Source: Neisseriaceae bacterium ESL0693
GTDB lineage: Bacteria; Pseudomonadota; Gammaproteobacteria; Burkholderiales; Neisseriaceae
Assembly: GCA_029433475.1 (NCBI GenBank)
Contig: JAQTIE010000010.1
Coordinates: 186,174-250,173 of the forward strand
Reading direction: 5' to 3'
DNA length: 64,000 nucleotides
This document shows, piece by piece, positions 29,140 through 38,254 of this stretch. Every line of letters starts with the position of its first letter. The stretch's first letter is position 1. The notes beneath the pieces were generated by a model, which saw only the letters and a list, made by a program, of their open reading frames with translations, did not search any database and was not told the origin of the DNA. The translations under genes were made by a program, and so were the position numbers.

Positions 29140-29774
29140 GGGATTATGTTGCCGTGAAACGATCTGATTGTCAATTGTGCTTAAATATTAGGCAGCGCGT
29201 AGTTTGTATGCTGATCAATCCAAAGAACTCGGAACAATAAGAAAAATAGCGAATCTCGCCAGCCTGAGTCAAAAATAAAGCAAGATGATTTATATTATTG
29301 ATTGATTGATTTGTTGCGTGTTTCTGATCAGACAATTCTAAAATAGTGGTTAAATTGCCTCATGGCTGTTTATCACCATCATCGTGATATTTACCCTGTG
29401 TTTTTGCGGTATTCCATTGCAAAAAGATTTAAAAAATAAGAGATAAATTTTATTTAAAACAATATATTGAAATTATATTATGGGATAGATCAGCGCAGTT
29501 TTCCGTATGAAAAAGACATATAATTCTGTATGTTACTGCATCAGTATTCATGGCTGGCATTTTATGAATAAATTATTTCCATTGTAAATATTAGACAATT
29601 AATGAAAATAAGTATATTCTTTACTTCTGTGCTACTAAATTTTAGACTAAAACTATTGTCGTTGTTTGAATTAGATAATATGATTTTTATATTAAAGCGT
29701 ATATCCGATTAACGTAAATATAATGATGATATAAATAAACGTAATTGTATTACCTCATTGAAAGAAAGGTTGAC
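29140..29774. other. Intergenic, AT-rich
   Basis: More than 600 bp between the structured stretch and the small lipoprotein gene. No coding frame or repeat was recognised. It should contain the lipoprotein promoter. Confidence 0.4.
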
Positions 29775-29978
29775 ATGAAATCTTCTATGAAAACACTGGC
29801 TGCTATGGCCGTTATGGTTGCTGCTTTATCAGCATGTTCCAATATGACTACTGCTCAGCGTAATGCAGCTACCGGCGCGGTGGTGGGTGGTGTTGCGGGT
29901 AATCTGATGGGCGGCGATACCGGCGCTACATTGGGTGGTGCTGCCTTGGGTGGTGTTATCGGCAGCCAGATTAAATAA
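29775..29978 (+). CDS. Small glycine-zipper lipoprotein
   Basis: A 67-aa lipoprotein: signal peptide MKSSMKTLAAMAVMVAALSA followed by the lipobox cysteine (LSAC), then a glycine-zipper membrane segment (ATGAVVGGVAGNLMGGDTGA, then LGGAALGGVIGS). OsmB-like glycine-zipper lipoproteins of this kind are often induced by osmotic or envelope stress. The ATG at 29775 has AAAGG upstream; a longer open frame begins at 29745 but would bury the signal peptide. A strong terminator follows, so it is monocistronic. Role unknown. Confidence 0.8.
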   Translation: MKSSMKTLAAMAVMVAALSACSNMTTAQRNAATGAVVGGVAGNLMGGDTGATLGGAALGGVIGSQIK

Positions 29979-29998
29979 TCGGCTTTACCGGATAAATC

Positions 29999-30030
29999 AA
30001 TAGCCAGTGTTATTACACTGGCTATTTTTT
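29999..30030 (+). terminator. Rho-independent terminator
   Basis: AATAGCCAGTGT (29999-30010) pairs with ACACTGGCTATT (30015-30026) around TATT, followed by a T-run to 30030. It ends the lipoprotein transcript and may also serve the convergent TerC-type gene. Confidence 0.9.
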
Positions 30031-30041
30031 ATTGGCGGGAA

Positions 30042-31604
30042 TCAGTCTTCCTCTACCGGTATTTTACTGATGCGAACCCGTTCGATACGATGCCCTTCTT
30101 TGTTCAAAACTTCAAACCGGTAGCCGGCATAATCGATGGTATCACCCTGTGCCGGTATATCCTGCATTTCCTCCATCATCAGGCCGGCCACGGTATGATA
30201 ATTGGCATCTTCCGGTAGGGTGGGCAGTTGTAAATATTGTGCCAGCGTGGCATATTCCAGGCTGCCATCAACGGTAATGCTGTGATCGGCATTTTCCTGA
30301 ATGCTGGGAGCGTCTGAGCGCTCGTATTCTTCCGGAAAATCGCCGGCAATGGTTTCCATTACGTCTTTCATGGTCACCAGTCCCAGAACGGCGCCGAATT
30401 CATCCACCACCAGAGCAATATTGGCGCTACTGGAACGAAACAGTTCCATCGCATCTAAAACCGTGCTGCTGTCCGGCAAAACCAGAGGCTGACGCAATGC
30501 TTCCTGAATATCCAGTTTTTTTAGGGTAAGTAGCTGGTTTAAGAGATCTTTTTTACTGACATAACCCAAGGGTTCATCAATGCCTGCTCTGCCGACCACA
30601 ATCAGGCGTGAAAACGGGGTCTGCTGTAATTGCTCGTCCTGCTGGCTCTTGCTTTGAGAAATATCCAGCCGCTCAATGTCGTTGCGCGGTGTCATGACAC
30701 CCATGATGGGGCGTTCTGCCAGCGTTAATACGCTGCGAATCATGGATTTTTCATTTTCCTCAAAATGTTCTTCGTCCTGGGTCTCATCACCGTTTTTCGC
30801 CAGCTCTTTTTCACGCAGTCCCATCATGCCTAATACATTTTCTGCTGTGCGATAACGCCATGTCCGGCTGGTCATATCATTGCGCCGGCTATTACTGCTG
30901 GATATCTGATTGAATATTTCAATCAGGATAGAGAAGGCAATGGCGGCATATAAATAACCTTTCGGAATTTCAAAATGAAGGCCATCGGCAATCAGGCTGA
31001 AGCCGATCATGAGTAAGAAGCCCAGACACAGCATGACTACGGTGGGATGACGGCCGACAAAATCAGTCAGTGGCCGGCTGGCCCAGATCATCATGCCCAT
31101 GGCAATAATCACCGCCAGCATGGCAACGGTAATGTGCTGTACCATCGCTACGGCGGTAATCACGGAATCAAGCGAAAAAACTGCGTCCAGAATCACAATC
31201 TGGATAACCACACTCCAGAAACCGGTATAAACGCTTACTTCGCCCATGCTGGCCAAGGCCTGGTGCCCTTCCAGCCGCTCATGCAGTTCGGTGGTGGCTT
31301 TGTATAATAAAAACAGGCCGCCGCCCAGCATAATCAGGTCTTTCACTGAGACGCCATAGTCACCCAGATACATAAAGGGCTTGGTAAAGGTGATGATGAA
31401 AGACATCAGACCCAGCATAACAATCCGGATTACTACTGCCATGCATAAGCCGACCACCCGCGCCCGATCACGGTTTTTGGGGCTGGCTTTATTGGATAAA
31501 ATAGCCACAAACACCAGATTATCCACACCCAGCACAATTTCCAGTACCACCAGTGTGATTAATCCTATCCATGTAGTCGGCTCGGCCAACCAGCTAAAAT
31601 CCAT
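30042..31604 (-). CDS. TerC-family membrane protein with CBS and CorC/HlyC domains
   Basis: A 520-aa inner-membrane protein like YegH/YoaE. The N-terminal TerC domain (about seven segments) has the acidic signature LEIVLGVDNLVFVAIL and the second LDAVFSLDSVITAVAM, which are likely metal-binding. A cytoplasmic part follows with a CBS pair (MGVMTPRNDIERLDIS, LVLPDSSTVLDAMELFRSSS) and a C-terminal transporter-associated domain (DHSITVDGSLEYATLAQYL). TerC proteins are linked to manganese export or metalation of exported proteins. RBS AGGA precedes the ATG. A leader ORF and terminator in the 5' leader suggest attenuation. Confidence 0.85.
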   Translation of the reverse strand: MDFSWLAEPTTWIGLITLVVLEIVLGVDNLVFVAILSNKASPKNRDRARVVGLCMAVVIRIVMLGLMSFIITFTKPFMYLGDYGVSVKDLIMLGGGLFLLYKATTELHERLEGHQALASMGEVSVYTGFWSVVIQIVILDAVFSLDSVITAVAMVQHITVAMLAVIIAMGMMIWASRPLTDFVGRHPTVVMLCLGFLLMIGFSLIADGLHFEIPKGYLYAAIAFSILIEIFNQISSSNSRRNDMTSRTWRYRTAENVLGMMGLREKELAKNGDETQDEEHFEENEKSMIRSVLTLAERPIMGVMTPRNDIERLDISQSKSQQDEQLQQTPFSRLIVVGRAGIDEPLGYVSKKDLLNQLLTLKKLDIQEALRQPLVLPDSSTVLDAMELFRSSSANIALVVDEFGAVLGLVTMKDVMETIAGDFPEEYERSDAPSIQENADHSITVDGSLEYATLAQYLQLPTLPEDANYHTVAGLMMEEMQDIPAQGDTIDYAGYRFEVLNKEGHRIERVRISKIPVEED

Positions 31605-31616
31605 TTTTTTTCCTAT

Positions 31617-31727
31617 TCAACAGACAATAAAAGGCAGCCCGCATACTTTAAGCAGGCCGCCAGAAGATGAATGAAAAACGCGTCTGATATTGATAAGATA
31701 CCAATAACGCGAGACATCGTCTTTCAT
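31617..31727 (-). CDS. Candidate 36-aa leader peptide of the TerC-type gene
   Basis: An ATG-initiated frame begins about 25 nt after the predicted transcription start and ends 12 nt before the TerC-family start codon. The peptide begins MKDDVSRYWYLINIRR and has an aromatic run (RYWY) followed by basic residues; its 3' half is encoded by the terminator stem itself, so a translating ribosome would keep the stem from folding. Upstream, CGCGT-TATTG and CAATA...ACGCG in the first half of the ORF can form another hairpin. The RBS is weak (GGAAA, 11 bases). This is a proposal: an ORF of this size could be chance, but size, place and overlap are those of a transcription-attenuation leader. Confidence 0.4.
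   Translation of the reverse strand: MKDDVSRYWYLINIRRVFHSSSGGLLKVCGLPFIVC
31628..31661 (-). terminator. Terminator inside the TerC leader (attenuator candidate)
   Basis: On the minus strand GGCGGCCTGC (31661-31652) pairs with GCGGGCTGCC (31642-31633), ten base pairs including G-U, followed by TTTT. It lies 24-57 nt upstream of the TerC ATG and downstream of a good promoter. No other minus-strand gene is upstream, because engB is divergent. It can therefore only act on the TerC transcript itself. Confidence 0.7.
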
Positions 31728-31758
31728 ATAGTGATGATTTCCAGTAAATATTTTCTTA

Positions 31759-31787
31759 AGTGTAAGCAGGACATCGCAAAAAATCAA
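31759..31787 (-). promoter_or_regulatory. Promoter of the TerC-type gene
   Basis: Minus strand TTGATT (31782-31787) and TACACT (31759-31764) with 17-bp spacing, predicting a start near 31752 and a leader of about 150 nt. Confidence 0.6.
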
Positions 31788-32017
31788 GTTACTTTCAAGT
31801 CATAATCCATGTGCCGTTTAATCCGACATCATAGATTGATTCATTCTTAACGATATAAAGAAAAGAGTTTTCTTATCTATACAATGGTGATTATATCAAT
31901 AATCAATATGACTGAGAAATACATGATGTTTTTACGCATTGCTGACGCGTAGAGCAAAGGCAAGAATCCATAAACATGGTATGCTTATTCCGTTTGTAAT
32001 TTTGCTCTGATCTGATA

Positions 32018-32644
32018 ATGACTTTGTTTCGACATGCACGCTTTTATACAACGGTAAACCATCTTCATGATTTACCTGATACGCCGGCTGAGATTGCCTT
32101 TGTGGGACGCAGTAATGCGGGCAAATCCAGCGCCATCAATACGCTGACCAATCATACCCGCCTGGCCTATGTGTCCAAAACGCCTGGGCGCACGCAGCAC
32201 ATTAATTTTTTCGAGCTGTCTAACGGTGGCTTTATGGTGGATCTGCCAGGCTACGGTTTTGCACAGGTGCCTGAAGCAATACGTACTCATTGGGTAGGTT
32301 TATTAGGCCAGTATCTGCAAAAACGCCAGCAGATTATCGGGCTGATCATGATTATGGACGCACGCCATCCGCTCAGAGACTTAGATAGGCAGATGCTGGA
32401 TTTCTTTGCTACGACCAATAAGCCGGTGCATATTCTGCTGTCTAAAGCGGATAAACTGTCTAAAAACGATCAGATCAGAACGCTGGCCAGCGTGAAAAAA
32501 GCGTTAAAACCTTATATTGAACGACAAACAGTGACGGTACAGCTGTTTTCCAGCCTGAAAAAATATGGTCAGGAAGAAGTCGAAGCGATTGCACAAACCT
32601 GGTTTGATGCTGCCCTGCCGGCAACAACCGAAACATCAGAGTAG
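32018..32644 (+). CDS. engB: EngB/YsxC ribosome biogenesis GTPase
   Basis: Essential GTPase for 50S assembly. The 208-aa protein has P-loop GRSNAGKSS, switch [12 protein letters not shown]3 DLPGYGFA, G4 SKADKLSK and the G5-like LFSSLKKYG. All motifs are intact. It is divergent from the TerC-type gene and has no close downstream partner on the same strand. Confidence 0.95.
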   Translation: MTLFRHARFYTTVNHLHDLPDTPAEIAFVGRSNAGKSSAINTLTNHTRLAYVSKTPGRTQHINFFELSNGGFMVDLPGYGFAQVPEAIRTHWVGLLGQYLQKRQQIIGLIMIMDARHPLRDLDRQMLDFFATTNKPVHILLSKADKLSKNDQIRTLASVKKALKPYIERQTVTVQLFSSLKKYGQEEVEAIAQTWFDAALPATTETSE

Positions 32645-32760
32645 GTCTTTTTTCAGCATCAGGATAGATTGTTGTCTGGTCTATCTTGTCTTTGCTGATG
32701 ACTAGGGAAATTCATATTTTATGTTTGAATTTCCATCTGAAATTTTCTGATCAGGAATAT

Positions 32761-33189
32761 TTAAAATTTCCACCACAGTGGTTCGCCGGTTTTTTTATCA
32801 ACCACGGTTTTACCAATGGGCGCCAATGCCAGCATGGCAAATTTTAAATGCTGCAATCCGAATGGTATGCCGATGATGGTGATAAACCAGCAAATGGCGG
32901 TAAATACATGGCCTAAGGCCAGCCACCAGCCGGCCAGGATAAACCAGATGATATTACCGGCCACACCCCAGGCACCGGTGCCGATGTCATGCTTATTGGT
33001 GACCTGATGTCTGGGCACAATCTTCATGCCAAAAGGCCATAAAACAAACAGCCCCATCACCAGACTGGCGCGCGCCCACGGAATACCGACAATAGAAATG
33101 GCCATCAGTAATGCGGCAAACCACCAGCCTACAGCCATGCTGAAGCCGCCAAATATTACCCATAAAATATTCATGATTAAATTGAGCAT
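32761..33189 (-). CDS. yccF: YccF-family inner-membrane protein
   Basis: A 142-aa membrane protein made of two similar halves, each with the repeated IVGIPWARA / IIGIPFGLQ motif after a hydrophobic segment (GWWFAALLMAISIVGIPWA and VFTAICWFITIIGIPFG). This duplicated YccF domain (DUF307) is typical. The family has no settled function; some members affect ion handling. It lies downstream of misS on the same strand, with about 60 bp between them, so possibly cotranscribed. Confidence 0.88.
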   Translation of the reverse strand: MLNLIMNILWVIFGGFSMAVGWWFAALLMAISIVGIPWARASLVMGLFVLWPFGMKIVPRHQVTNKHDIGTGAWGVAGNIIWFILAGWWLALGHVFTAICWFITIIGIPFGLQHLKFAMLALAPIGKTVVDKKTGEPLWWKF

Positions 33190-33251
33190 ATCGCGTTTTC
33201 TCCAGAATTAAGATTCAGTTACTTTAATGAATCGTTGGCCGGTTATTTATC

Positions 33252-34685
33252 TTAAACATGGGGTAGCTTAATGGCGGATTTATTTTGTTTCATTTTAGCC
33301 TGGGTGTATTTCGGGATCAGAAAATGAACCACCAATCCTTTGGGTAGTTTATTTTCAGCGTAAATCCGGCCGTGGTGCCGATCAATAATGTGCTTGGTCA
33401 GCGCCAGTCCCAAGCCGGTACCCTCTTTATTGGCGCTGCTGTCTGCCCGATAAAAGGCGGTAAAGATATGCGGTAACTGTTCTTCGGATACGCCGGGTCC
33501 ATTATCGCTGACATCTATCTGCCAGCGTTGTTTACCACCATCATAAGCGTGTACTACAATCTCGCTGTTTTCCGGACTGTAGTTCATTGCATTACGGATA
33601 ACATTATCAAATGCACGGTATAAATAACTTTCGTTGGCTTCAATCTGTGTTTTGGGCGGAATGTCACAGCGCAATGATAATTTTTGCTGATTCTGTATGG
33701 CTACTGCCTGATTATCGTTAACAATTTGTTCCAACAAAGGTACTAAAGCAATGGTTTCAACCGTCATGGGTAATTCAGAGGTTTCCAGACGGGACAAGGT
33801 CAGTAATTCGCCCACCAGCAAATCCATGCGGGACAATTCACTTTCCAGACGTTGTAAGTGTTGTTCCTGCTTTTGTGGCTGTACCTGAATCAGGCCGACA
33901 ATAGCCTGCATTCTGGCCAGTGGCGAACGCATTTCATGGGAAACATGGTGTAATAAATGGCGTTCTTTTTCTACGAGCTTCTGCAATTTATTGGCCATAT
34001 GATCAAACTGTACCGCCAGTGAATACAATTCATCACGGCGAGCTACCAATTGATGAGAAATACGGGTATTTAATTCACCGCCGGCCAGTCTGGCCATACC
34101 GCGCGATAATACCCGTATGGGTTTGGTGATGTTATTGGTTAGGATATAAGCGGCCAGTAATCCCACCACAATGATGAAATTAAGAATGATGAATTCATGC
34201 CATATCGGCGCTATCGGCAAACCCGGAATAAAAAACGGGCTGGGTAGTCTGGGCACACGTTCATGATTCCAGCCGCGCACCATAAACAGATACTCTTCAC
34301 CCAATGGATTATAGGCAATCTGTACCAGCTTGGAATCAGGGTGCAATAATGCATATTCATGGGCACGATCAATATCTTCCATCTCAATCGGCCGTCCCAG
34401 TATATCTGCTTTATTGTCGCCGGTGATGACATAAAGATTTTCACCGCCCGGGCTGTTACTCCATTCTAATAATTGCTCACGTATGCCACCATCACCACGC
34501 GCCTGAAAGGCATTCATGGTGCTGCTGAGCAGATTTTCCTCAAAATTACGCTGCTGTTTGAAGCGATTTTCAGCCAATGAGTTCTGTACTAACCAAAACG
34601 AAAAGCTGGCAATGAAAATGGCACAGACAATCACCGTACAAAAGGTGGCGAAAATACGTGAAAACAATCTCATACGATAAACCAT
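33252..34685 (-). CDS. misS: MisS/CpxA-type sensor histidine kinase
   Basis: Inner-membrane sensor of 477 aa. Membrane segments at about residues 8-32 and 165-183 flank a periplasmic region, then HAMP (NNITKPIRVLSRGMARLAGG). The phospho-acceptor is His250 in LLHHVSHEMRSPLARM, the N box is DNVIRNAMNYSPEN, and the G boxes are VSDNGPGV and GTGLGLALTKHI. It matches the Neisseria MisS/CpxA group that senses envelope stress. The start of a second ATG (codon 5) is possible. An inverted repeat (34689-34709) lies between misR and misS and may reduce kinase expression. Confidence 0.88.
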   Translation of the reverse strand: MVYRMRLFSRIFATFCTVIVCAIFIASFSFWLVQNSLAENRFKQQRNFEENLLSSTMNAFQARGDGGIREQLLEWSNSPGGENLYVITGDNKADILGRPIEMEDIDRAHEYALLHPDSKLVQIAYNPLGEEYLFMVRGWNHERVPRLPSPFFIPGLPIAPIWHEFIILNFIIVVGLLAAYILTNNITKPIRVLSRGMARLAGGELNTRISHQLVARRDELYSLAVQFDHMANKLQKLVEKERHLLHHVSHEMRSPLARMQAIVGLIQVQPQKQEQHLQRLESELSRMDLLVGELLTLSRLETSELPMTVETIALVPLLEQIVNDNQAVAIQNQQKLSLRCDIPPKTQIEANESYLYRAFDNVIRNAMNYSPENSEIVVHAYDGGKQRWQIDVSDNGPGVSEEQLPHIFTAFYRADSSANKEGTGLGLALTKHIIDRHHGRIYAENKLPKGLVVHFLIPKYTQAKMKQNKSAIKLPHV

Positions 34686-34688
34686 AAT

Positions 34689-34709
34689 CGGCTATCTTTT
34701 GAATAGCCG
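34689..34709 (-). terminator. Small hairpin between misR and misS
   Basis: CGGCTA (34689-34694) and TAGCCG (34704-34709) can pair around a 9-base loop. It lies between the misR stop and misS start. Without a U-tract it is not a full terminator, but it may lower readthrough or shield the misS start. Confidence 0.4.
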
Positions 34710-34716
34710 ATTGATG

Positions 34717-35394
34717 TTAGTTTTTCACAAACAAATAACCCAGACCGCGCACGGTCTGAATCAAACCCGGGTTACCGAGTTTATGGCGAATGCTGGAAAT
34801 ATGAACGTCAATACTGCGATCAAATTTGGCCAGCTTACGATCCAGTGCTTCCAGTGACAAGGTATCTTTGCTCACTACCTGACCGGCGTGACGCATCAGC
34901 ACTTCCAGTAAATTGAATTCGGTACTGGTCAGTTCCAAAGGCTCATCATCAATGGTTGCCTGACGTTTGGACGGATATAATGTCACACCGCTGGCGGCAA
35001 TACAGTTGGGTGAACCATTGGGTTCATTAATTTGCTGCGTGCGGCGCAAAATGGCATTAATCCGCGCCAGTAATTCACGCGGCTGGCAGGGTTTGGGCAC
35101 ATAGTCATCTGCACCCATTTCCAGACCAATAATACGATCAATATCGTCGCCTTTGGCCGTCAGCATAATCACGGGTACTTTGTTTTGTACACGGACATTT
35201 TTCAGTACATCCAGCCCATTCATTTTAGGCATCATGGAATCCAACACAACAACATCATACTGGTCTGACAAAATTTCTTTAACACCAGCCTCACCATCAG
35301 CAACGCTATGTACTTCCAAGCCTTCTGCACTCAGATATTCTGTCAACAATTCAGTCAGTAAATTGTCATCATCAACTAATAAAATACGATTCAT
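34717..35394 (-). CDS. misR: MisR/CpxR-type response regulator
   Basis: OmpR-family regulator of 225 aa. The receiver has LLVDDDNLLTELLTEYLSAE, phospho-acceptor Asp52 in VVLDSMMPKMNGLDVL and the lysine in VPKPCQPRELL. The winged helix has ELTSTEFNLLEVLMRHAGQV and SIDVHISSIRHKLG. The sequence is very close in pattern to neisserial MisR. RBS GGAGG lies seven bases before the ATG. It is the first gene of the misR-misS pair. Expected targets include envelope chaperones; a Spy-like gene lies at 53994. Confidence 0.92.
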   Translation of the reverse strand: MNRILLVDDDNLLTELLTEYLSAEGLEVHSVADGEAGVKEILSDQYDVVVLDSMMPKMNGLDVLKNVRVQNKVPVIMLTAKGDDIDRIIGLEMGADDYVPKPCQPRELLARINAILRRTQQINEPNGSPNCIAASGVTLYPSKRQATIDDEPLELTSTEFNLLEVLMRHAGQVVSKDTLSLEALDRKLAKFDRSIDVHISSIRHKLGNPGLIQTVRGLGYLFVKN

Positions 35395-35551
35395 ATCATC
35401 CTCCTAGGTGGGGGTGCCCATATCAAATTCTGACACTGTCAGACAGATCATTAAATCTGTTTAACATGCAATATCTTAACACGTACATTCTATACTTCTT
35501 TACAATTGATTGTGTTTTGCTCATCTTTTCATATCTGATTGTTACGTTAAA

Positions 35552-37378
35552 TCATTTATCTTTTGCGGTAGTGCAGTTTAAACTGTTTCCGGTTTTTTGC
35601 TGATAATCAATACACATTTGTGCTATTTGTGGTACCAGTATGCGGGCGGACGGCTGGCGCTGTACACTTTTCAGGAAACTGGGCAGCGAAGTCGGATAAT
35701 AGTGTCCCATATCATTAACCCACTGTTTCGATTTATCAATACTTCCATCTTCCAGTAAATAGATTCCCCGTAAAAATGTATTACTGTATGGCCGGTAGCG
35801 CCCTGCCTGCTGCAATGCCTGCCGCCCCCACTCAGGCAAAGGTACCTGGGCAGAATCCAGTTTCTCAATCATGGCCATATCAACATAATATTGCAAAAAA
35901 TACATTTGTTGACGCAGTACTTGCATTTTTTTGACTTGTTCGGTGGCCAAAATGTGTTGCTCAGAACGAACACTCAGCAAGCGCTGGTACAGACACATCT
36001 GCCAGAGTAAAGCAGCAATAGCCACCATCCCTGTGATTGTCCAGCCGATTTTAAAAAAACGGGTATTGGACCAGAATACTACCCGTTGCTGTTGTCGTTG
36101 TAAGGGCGTTAGTGCCACGAATAAAACAAACACCGTTAAAAAATAGCCATACCAGAGCGGATATTCCAGCATACTGTGACACAATGTCACCAGAATCATA
36201 CTGATCATCAACACGGCAGCGGGATTAAAGCCCCGTTTAAAATAAGGCCAGATCACCCATAAAAAGCCGCCAGCCACCATGAGTAATCCCACCAGACCGG
36301 TTTCCGCCAGTAATTGCAGAATCAGATTATGACAATAGGTAAATAACACCTTACTTTCATATTGGCGAAAGTCATGCGGATACACATGCTCCAGTGCAAA
36401 ACCCTGATAGGCATAACTGCCCCAGCCATGCCCGAACCAGGGCGCTGTTTTAAAGATCAGCCAGGCTTTATGCCATTCCATATGGCGGCCGGACTGGGCA
36501 AAACCGCCCTGCTCTAATCGGGCTGTCCCCGATTGAAAATCAATATGAAACAACCAGGCACAAAGAGGACTCAATACCAGCTGAAACAACAGCACCAGCA
36601 CCATGGCCAGCGCCATCATCAAAATCAGACGATTAGCGGCTTTGCCTGCCCGCCAGCGCCAGAACAATAAAGAGGCGCCAATCACCAGAACATAGGCAAT
36701 AATCGTGCGTGAACCCACCAATCCCAGTATGGCCGTCAGCCATACCAATAAAATAACGGCCAGCCACGCCGTCAGTTGGCGCTGATGCCATAAAAAACAC
36801 AATGACAACACGCCCCACATCAGATAATGGCCCAAGTGGTTGCGTTGTGCCAACTGGCCATAAACATAATGCTGGCCGGGACCGGATAACATGCCCGGAA
36901 TCCAGCTGGTGGTACCGGTAAACTGCATCACACATACGATCGACTGCAATAAGGTACCTATCAGAATAGCCCAGGCCACAATGCTGACTGCTTCAGTCTG
37001 ACCGATACGCACCACCCATGCCCGTGCTGCCCAGGCCAGAGCTGCCAGGCAAACCAGCAATAAAGCGCTTAAATCGGATTGGCTGGCATAGGGCAGCGAC
37101 ATCAGTCGTGCCTGTAAAACCAGCAAAACCGCAAACAGCAATAAAACCATGCTGGCCGGCGGCAAAGCCTCGCGCTGGTTTTGCGTCAGTACCGTCAGCA
37201 TGACCAAGAAAATCACACAGAGTAAGGTGCCACTTTCCAGATAAAAACTGGAGAAGGTACCCACGCGCAAACTGGATAAAAAAGGAACAATACAGATCAG
37301 CAACATTCCCAGCCACCAGCCACTGCTTTCCGGAAAAATCCGCCAATGGCGATGTATATCTATCCGTCTTGATGTCAT
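35552..37378 (-). CDS. pglL: PglL-type O-oligosaccharyltransferase
   Basis: Inner-membrane enzyme of 608 aa that transfers lipid-linked glycans to serine residues of periplasmic proteins such as pilin. About 12 membrane segments are seen. The PglL_A-type motif is GQLAQRNHLGHYLMWG (about residue 175), and the Wzy_C-type periplasmic loop includes FGHGWGSYAYQ and HNLILQLLAETGLVGLL (with the essential histidine). The C-terminal part is a large periplasmic domain with helical repeats (Wzy_C_2-like). RBS GAGGG precedes the ATG. A WaaL O-antigen ligase is the alternative; the QRNH motif favours PglL. Its glycan might be built with the glf-locus enzymes, but there is no direct link. Confidence 0.82.
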   Translation of the reverse strand: MTSRRIDIHRHWRIFPESSGWWLGMLLICIVPFLSSLRVGTFSSFYLESGTLLCVIFLVMLTVLTQNQREALPPASMVLLLFAVLLVLQARLMSLPYASQSDLSALLLVCLAALAWAARAWVVRIGQTEAVSIVAWAILIGTLLQSIVCVMQFTGTTSWIPGMLSGPGQHYVYGQLAQRNHLGHYLMWGVLSLCFLWHQRQLTAWLAVILLVWLTAILGLVGSRTIIAYVLVIGASLLFWRWRAGKAANRLILMMALAMVLVLLFQLVLSPLCAWLFHIDFQSGTARLEQGGFAQSGRHMEWHKAWLIFKTAPWFGHGWGSYAYQGFALEHVYPHDFRQYESKVLFTYCHNLILQLLAETGLVGLLMVAGGFLWVIWPYFKRGFNPAAVLMISMILVTLCHSMLEYPLWYGYFLTVFVLFVALTPLQRQQQRVVFWSNTRFFKIGWTITGMVAIAALLWQMCLYQRLLSVRSEQHILATEQVKKMQVLRQQMYFLQYYVDMAMIEKLDSAQVPLPEWGRQALQQAGRYRPYSNTFLRGIYLLEDGSIDKSKQWVNDMGHYYPTSLPSFLKSVQRQPSARILVPQIAQMCIDYQQKTGNSLNCTTAKDK

Positions 37379-37419
37379 AGTTTTCCCTCAGAGGCTATAT
37401 CTGCCTGTATCCAATCAAT

Positions 37420-37449
37420 AAAAAGGCTGCCTGAATAATCCAGACAGCC
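37420..37449 (-). terminator. tatABC terminator containing an AG-simDUS-type sequence
   Basis: GGCTG.CTG (37425-37433) pairs with CAG.CAGCC (37441-37449) and on the minus strand is followed by TTTTT. The 12-mer AGGCTGCCTGAA at 37424-37435 equals the AG-simDUS DNA uptake dialect reported in Neisseriaceae. Uptake sequences are often placed in terminator stems in this family. Confidence 0.75.
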
Positions 37450-37493
37450 AATATCCTGCGCACGGTGTTGAGTGATAACGACTGCGTGAATAC

Positions 37494-38240
37494 TTATGCA
37501 GACGGCTGGCGACGCTGACCATCACCCAGTATACGACATATAAACATACCTATTTCATATAAAAGAATTAAGGGTAATGCCAGTAAGGTTTGCGACAATA
37601 CATCGGGTGGGGTAACAATGGCGGCCACCACAAAGGCCAGCACAATCACATAAGGGCGGGCTTTGTATAGCTGTTTTAAGGTAACCACACCGATTCTATT
37701 TAATAAAATTACCACAACCGGCACTTCAAATGTGATACCGAAAGCCATGAACATACCTAAAATAAACGACAGGTATTTATCAATATCGGTAGCCATGCTT
37801 ACCCCTTCCGGCGTCACACTGGTCAGAAAATGAAAAATAACCGGAAACACCAGAAAATAGGCAAAAGCCATACCCAGAATAAATAATAATATGCTGCTGA
37901 CCAGTAAAGGCAGAATTAACCTTTTTTCATGCCGATATAAACCAGGCGCGACAAAAGCCCATATTTGAAATAAAGTATGGGGCAAGGTAATCAGAAAAGC
38001 CGTCATTAATGTGACTTTAATCGGCACAAAAAATGGCGCAATAACATCGGTGGCAATCATCTGATGCCCTGCCGGTAAACTGCGCATCAGTGGTGCTGCC
38101 ACAAAAGTATAAATTTTCTGGGCAAACGGCACCAATGCAATAAAACACACCAGCAACACCGCCAGAATCCAGATCAGGCGGCGCCTTAATTCCAGCAAAT
38201 GATCAATCAGGGTTAATTCAGTATTTTCATCAGCGGTCAT
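37494..38240 (-). CDS. tatC: Sec-independent protein translocase TatC
   Basis: Core multispanning receptor of the twin-arginine translocase (248 aa, six segments). Signatures are LIDHLLELRRRLIWILAVLL, FQIWAFVAPGLYRHEKR and FGITFEVPVVVILLNRIGVV, and the loop KARPYVIVLAFVVAAIVTPPD. It binds twin-arginine signal peptides with TatB. It ends the tatA-tatB-tatC operon, with 14 bp after tatB. Confidence 0.95.
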   Translation of the reverse strand: MTADENTELTLIDHLLELRRRLIWILAVLLVCFIALVPFAQKIYTFVAAPLMRSLPAGHQMIATDVIAPFFVPIKVTLMTAFLITLPHTLFQIWAFVAPGLYRHEKRLILPLLVSSILLFILGMAFAYFLVFPVIFHFLTSVTPEGVSMATDIDKYLSFILGMFMAFGITFEVPVVVILLNRIGVVTLKQLYKARPYVIVLAFVVAAIVTPPDVLSQTLLALPLILLYEIGMFICRILGDGQRRQPSA

Positions 38241-38254
38241 AAATCAAACATTCT

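Noticed and set aside
28971-29240. 89-aa plus-strand frame in the structured stretch
   Set aside because: Composition is unlike a protein (Cys, Trp and Arg scattered), weak start, and it overlaps the competing stems.
31633-31661. yybP-ykoY manganese riboswitch before the TerC gene
   Set aside because: The conserved core of that riboswitch was not seen; only the terminator and leader ORF are present.
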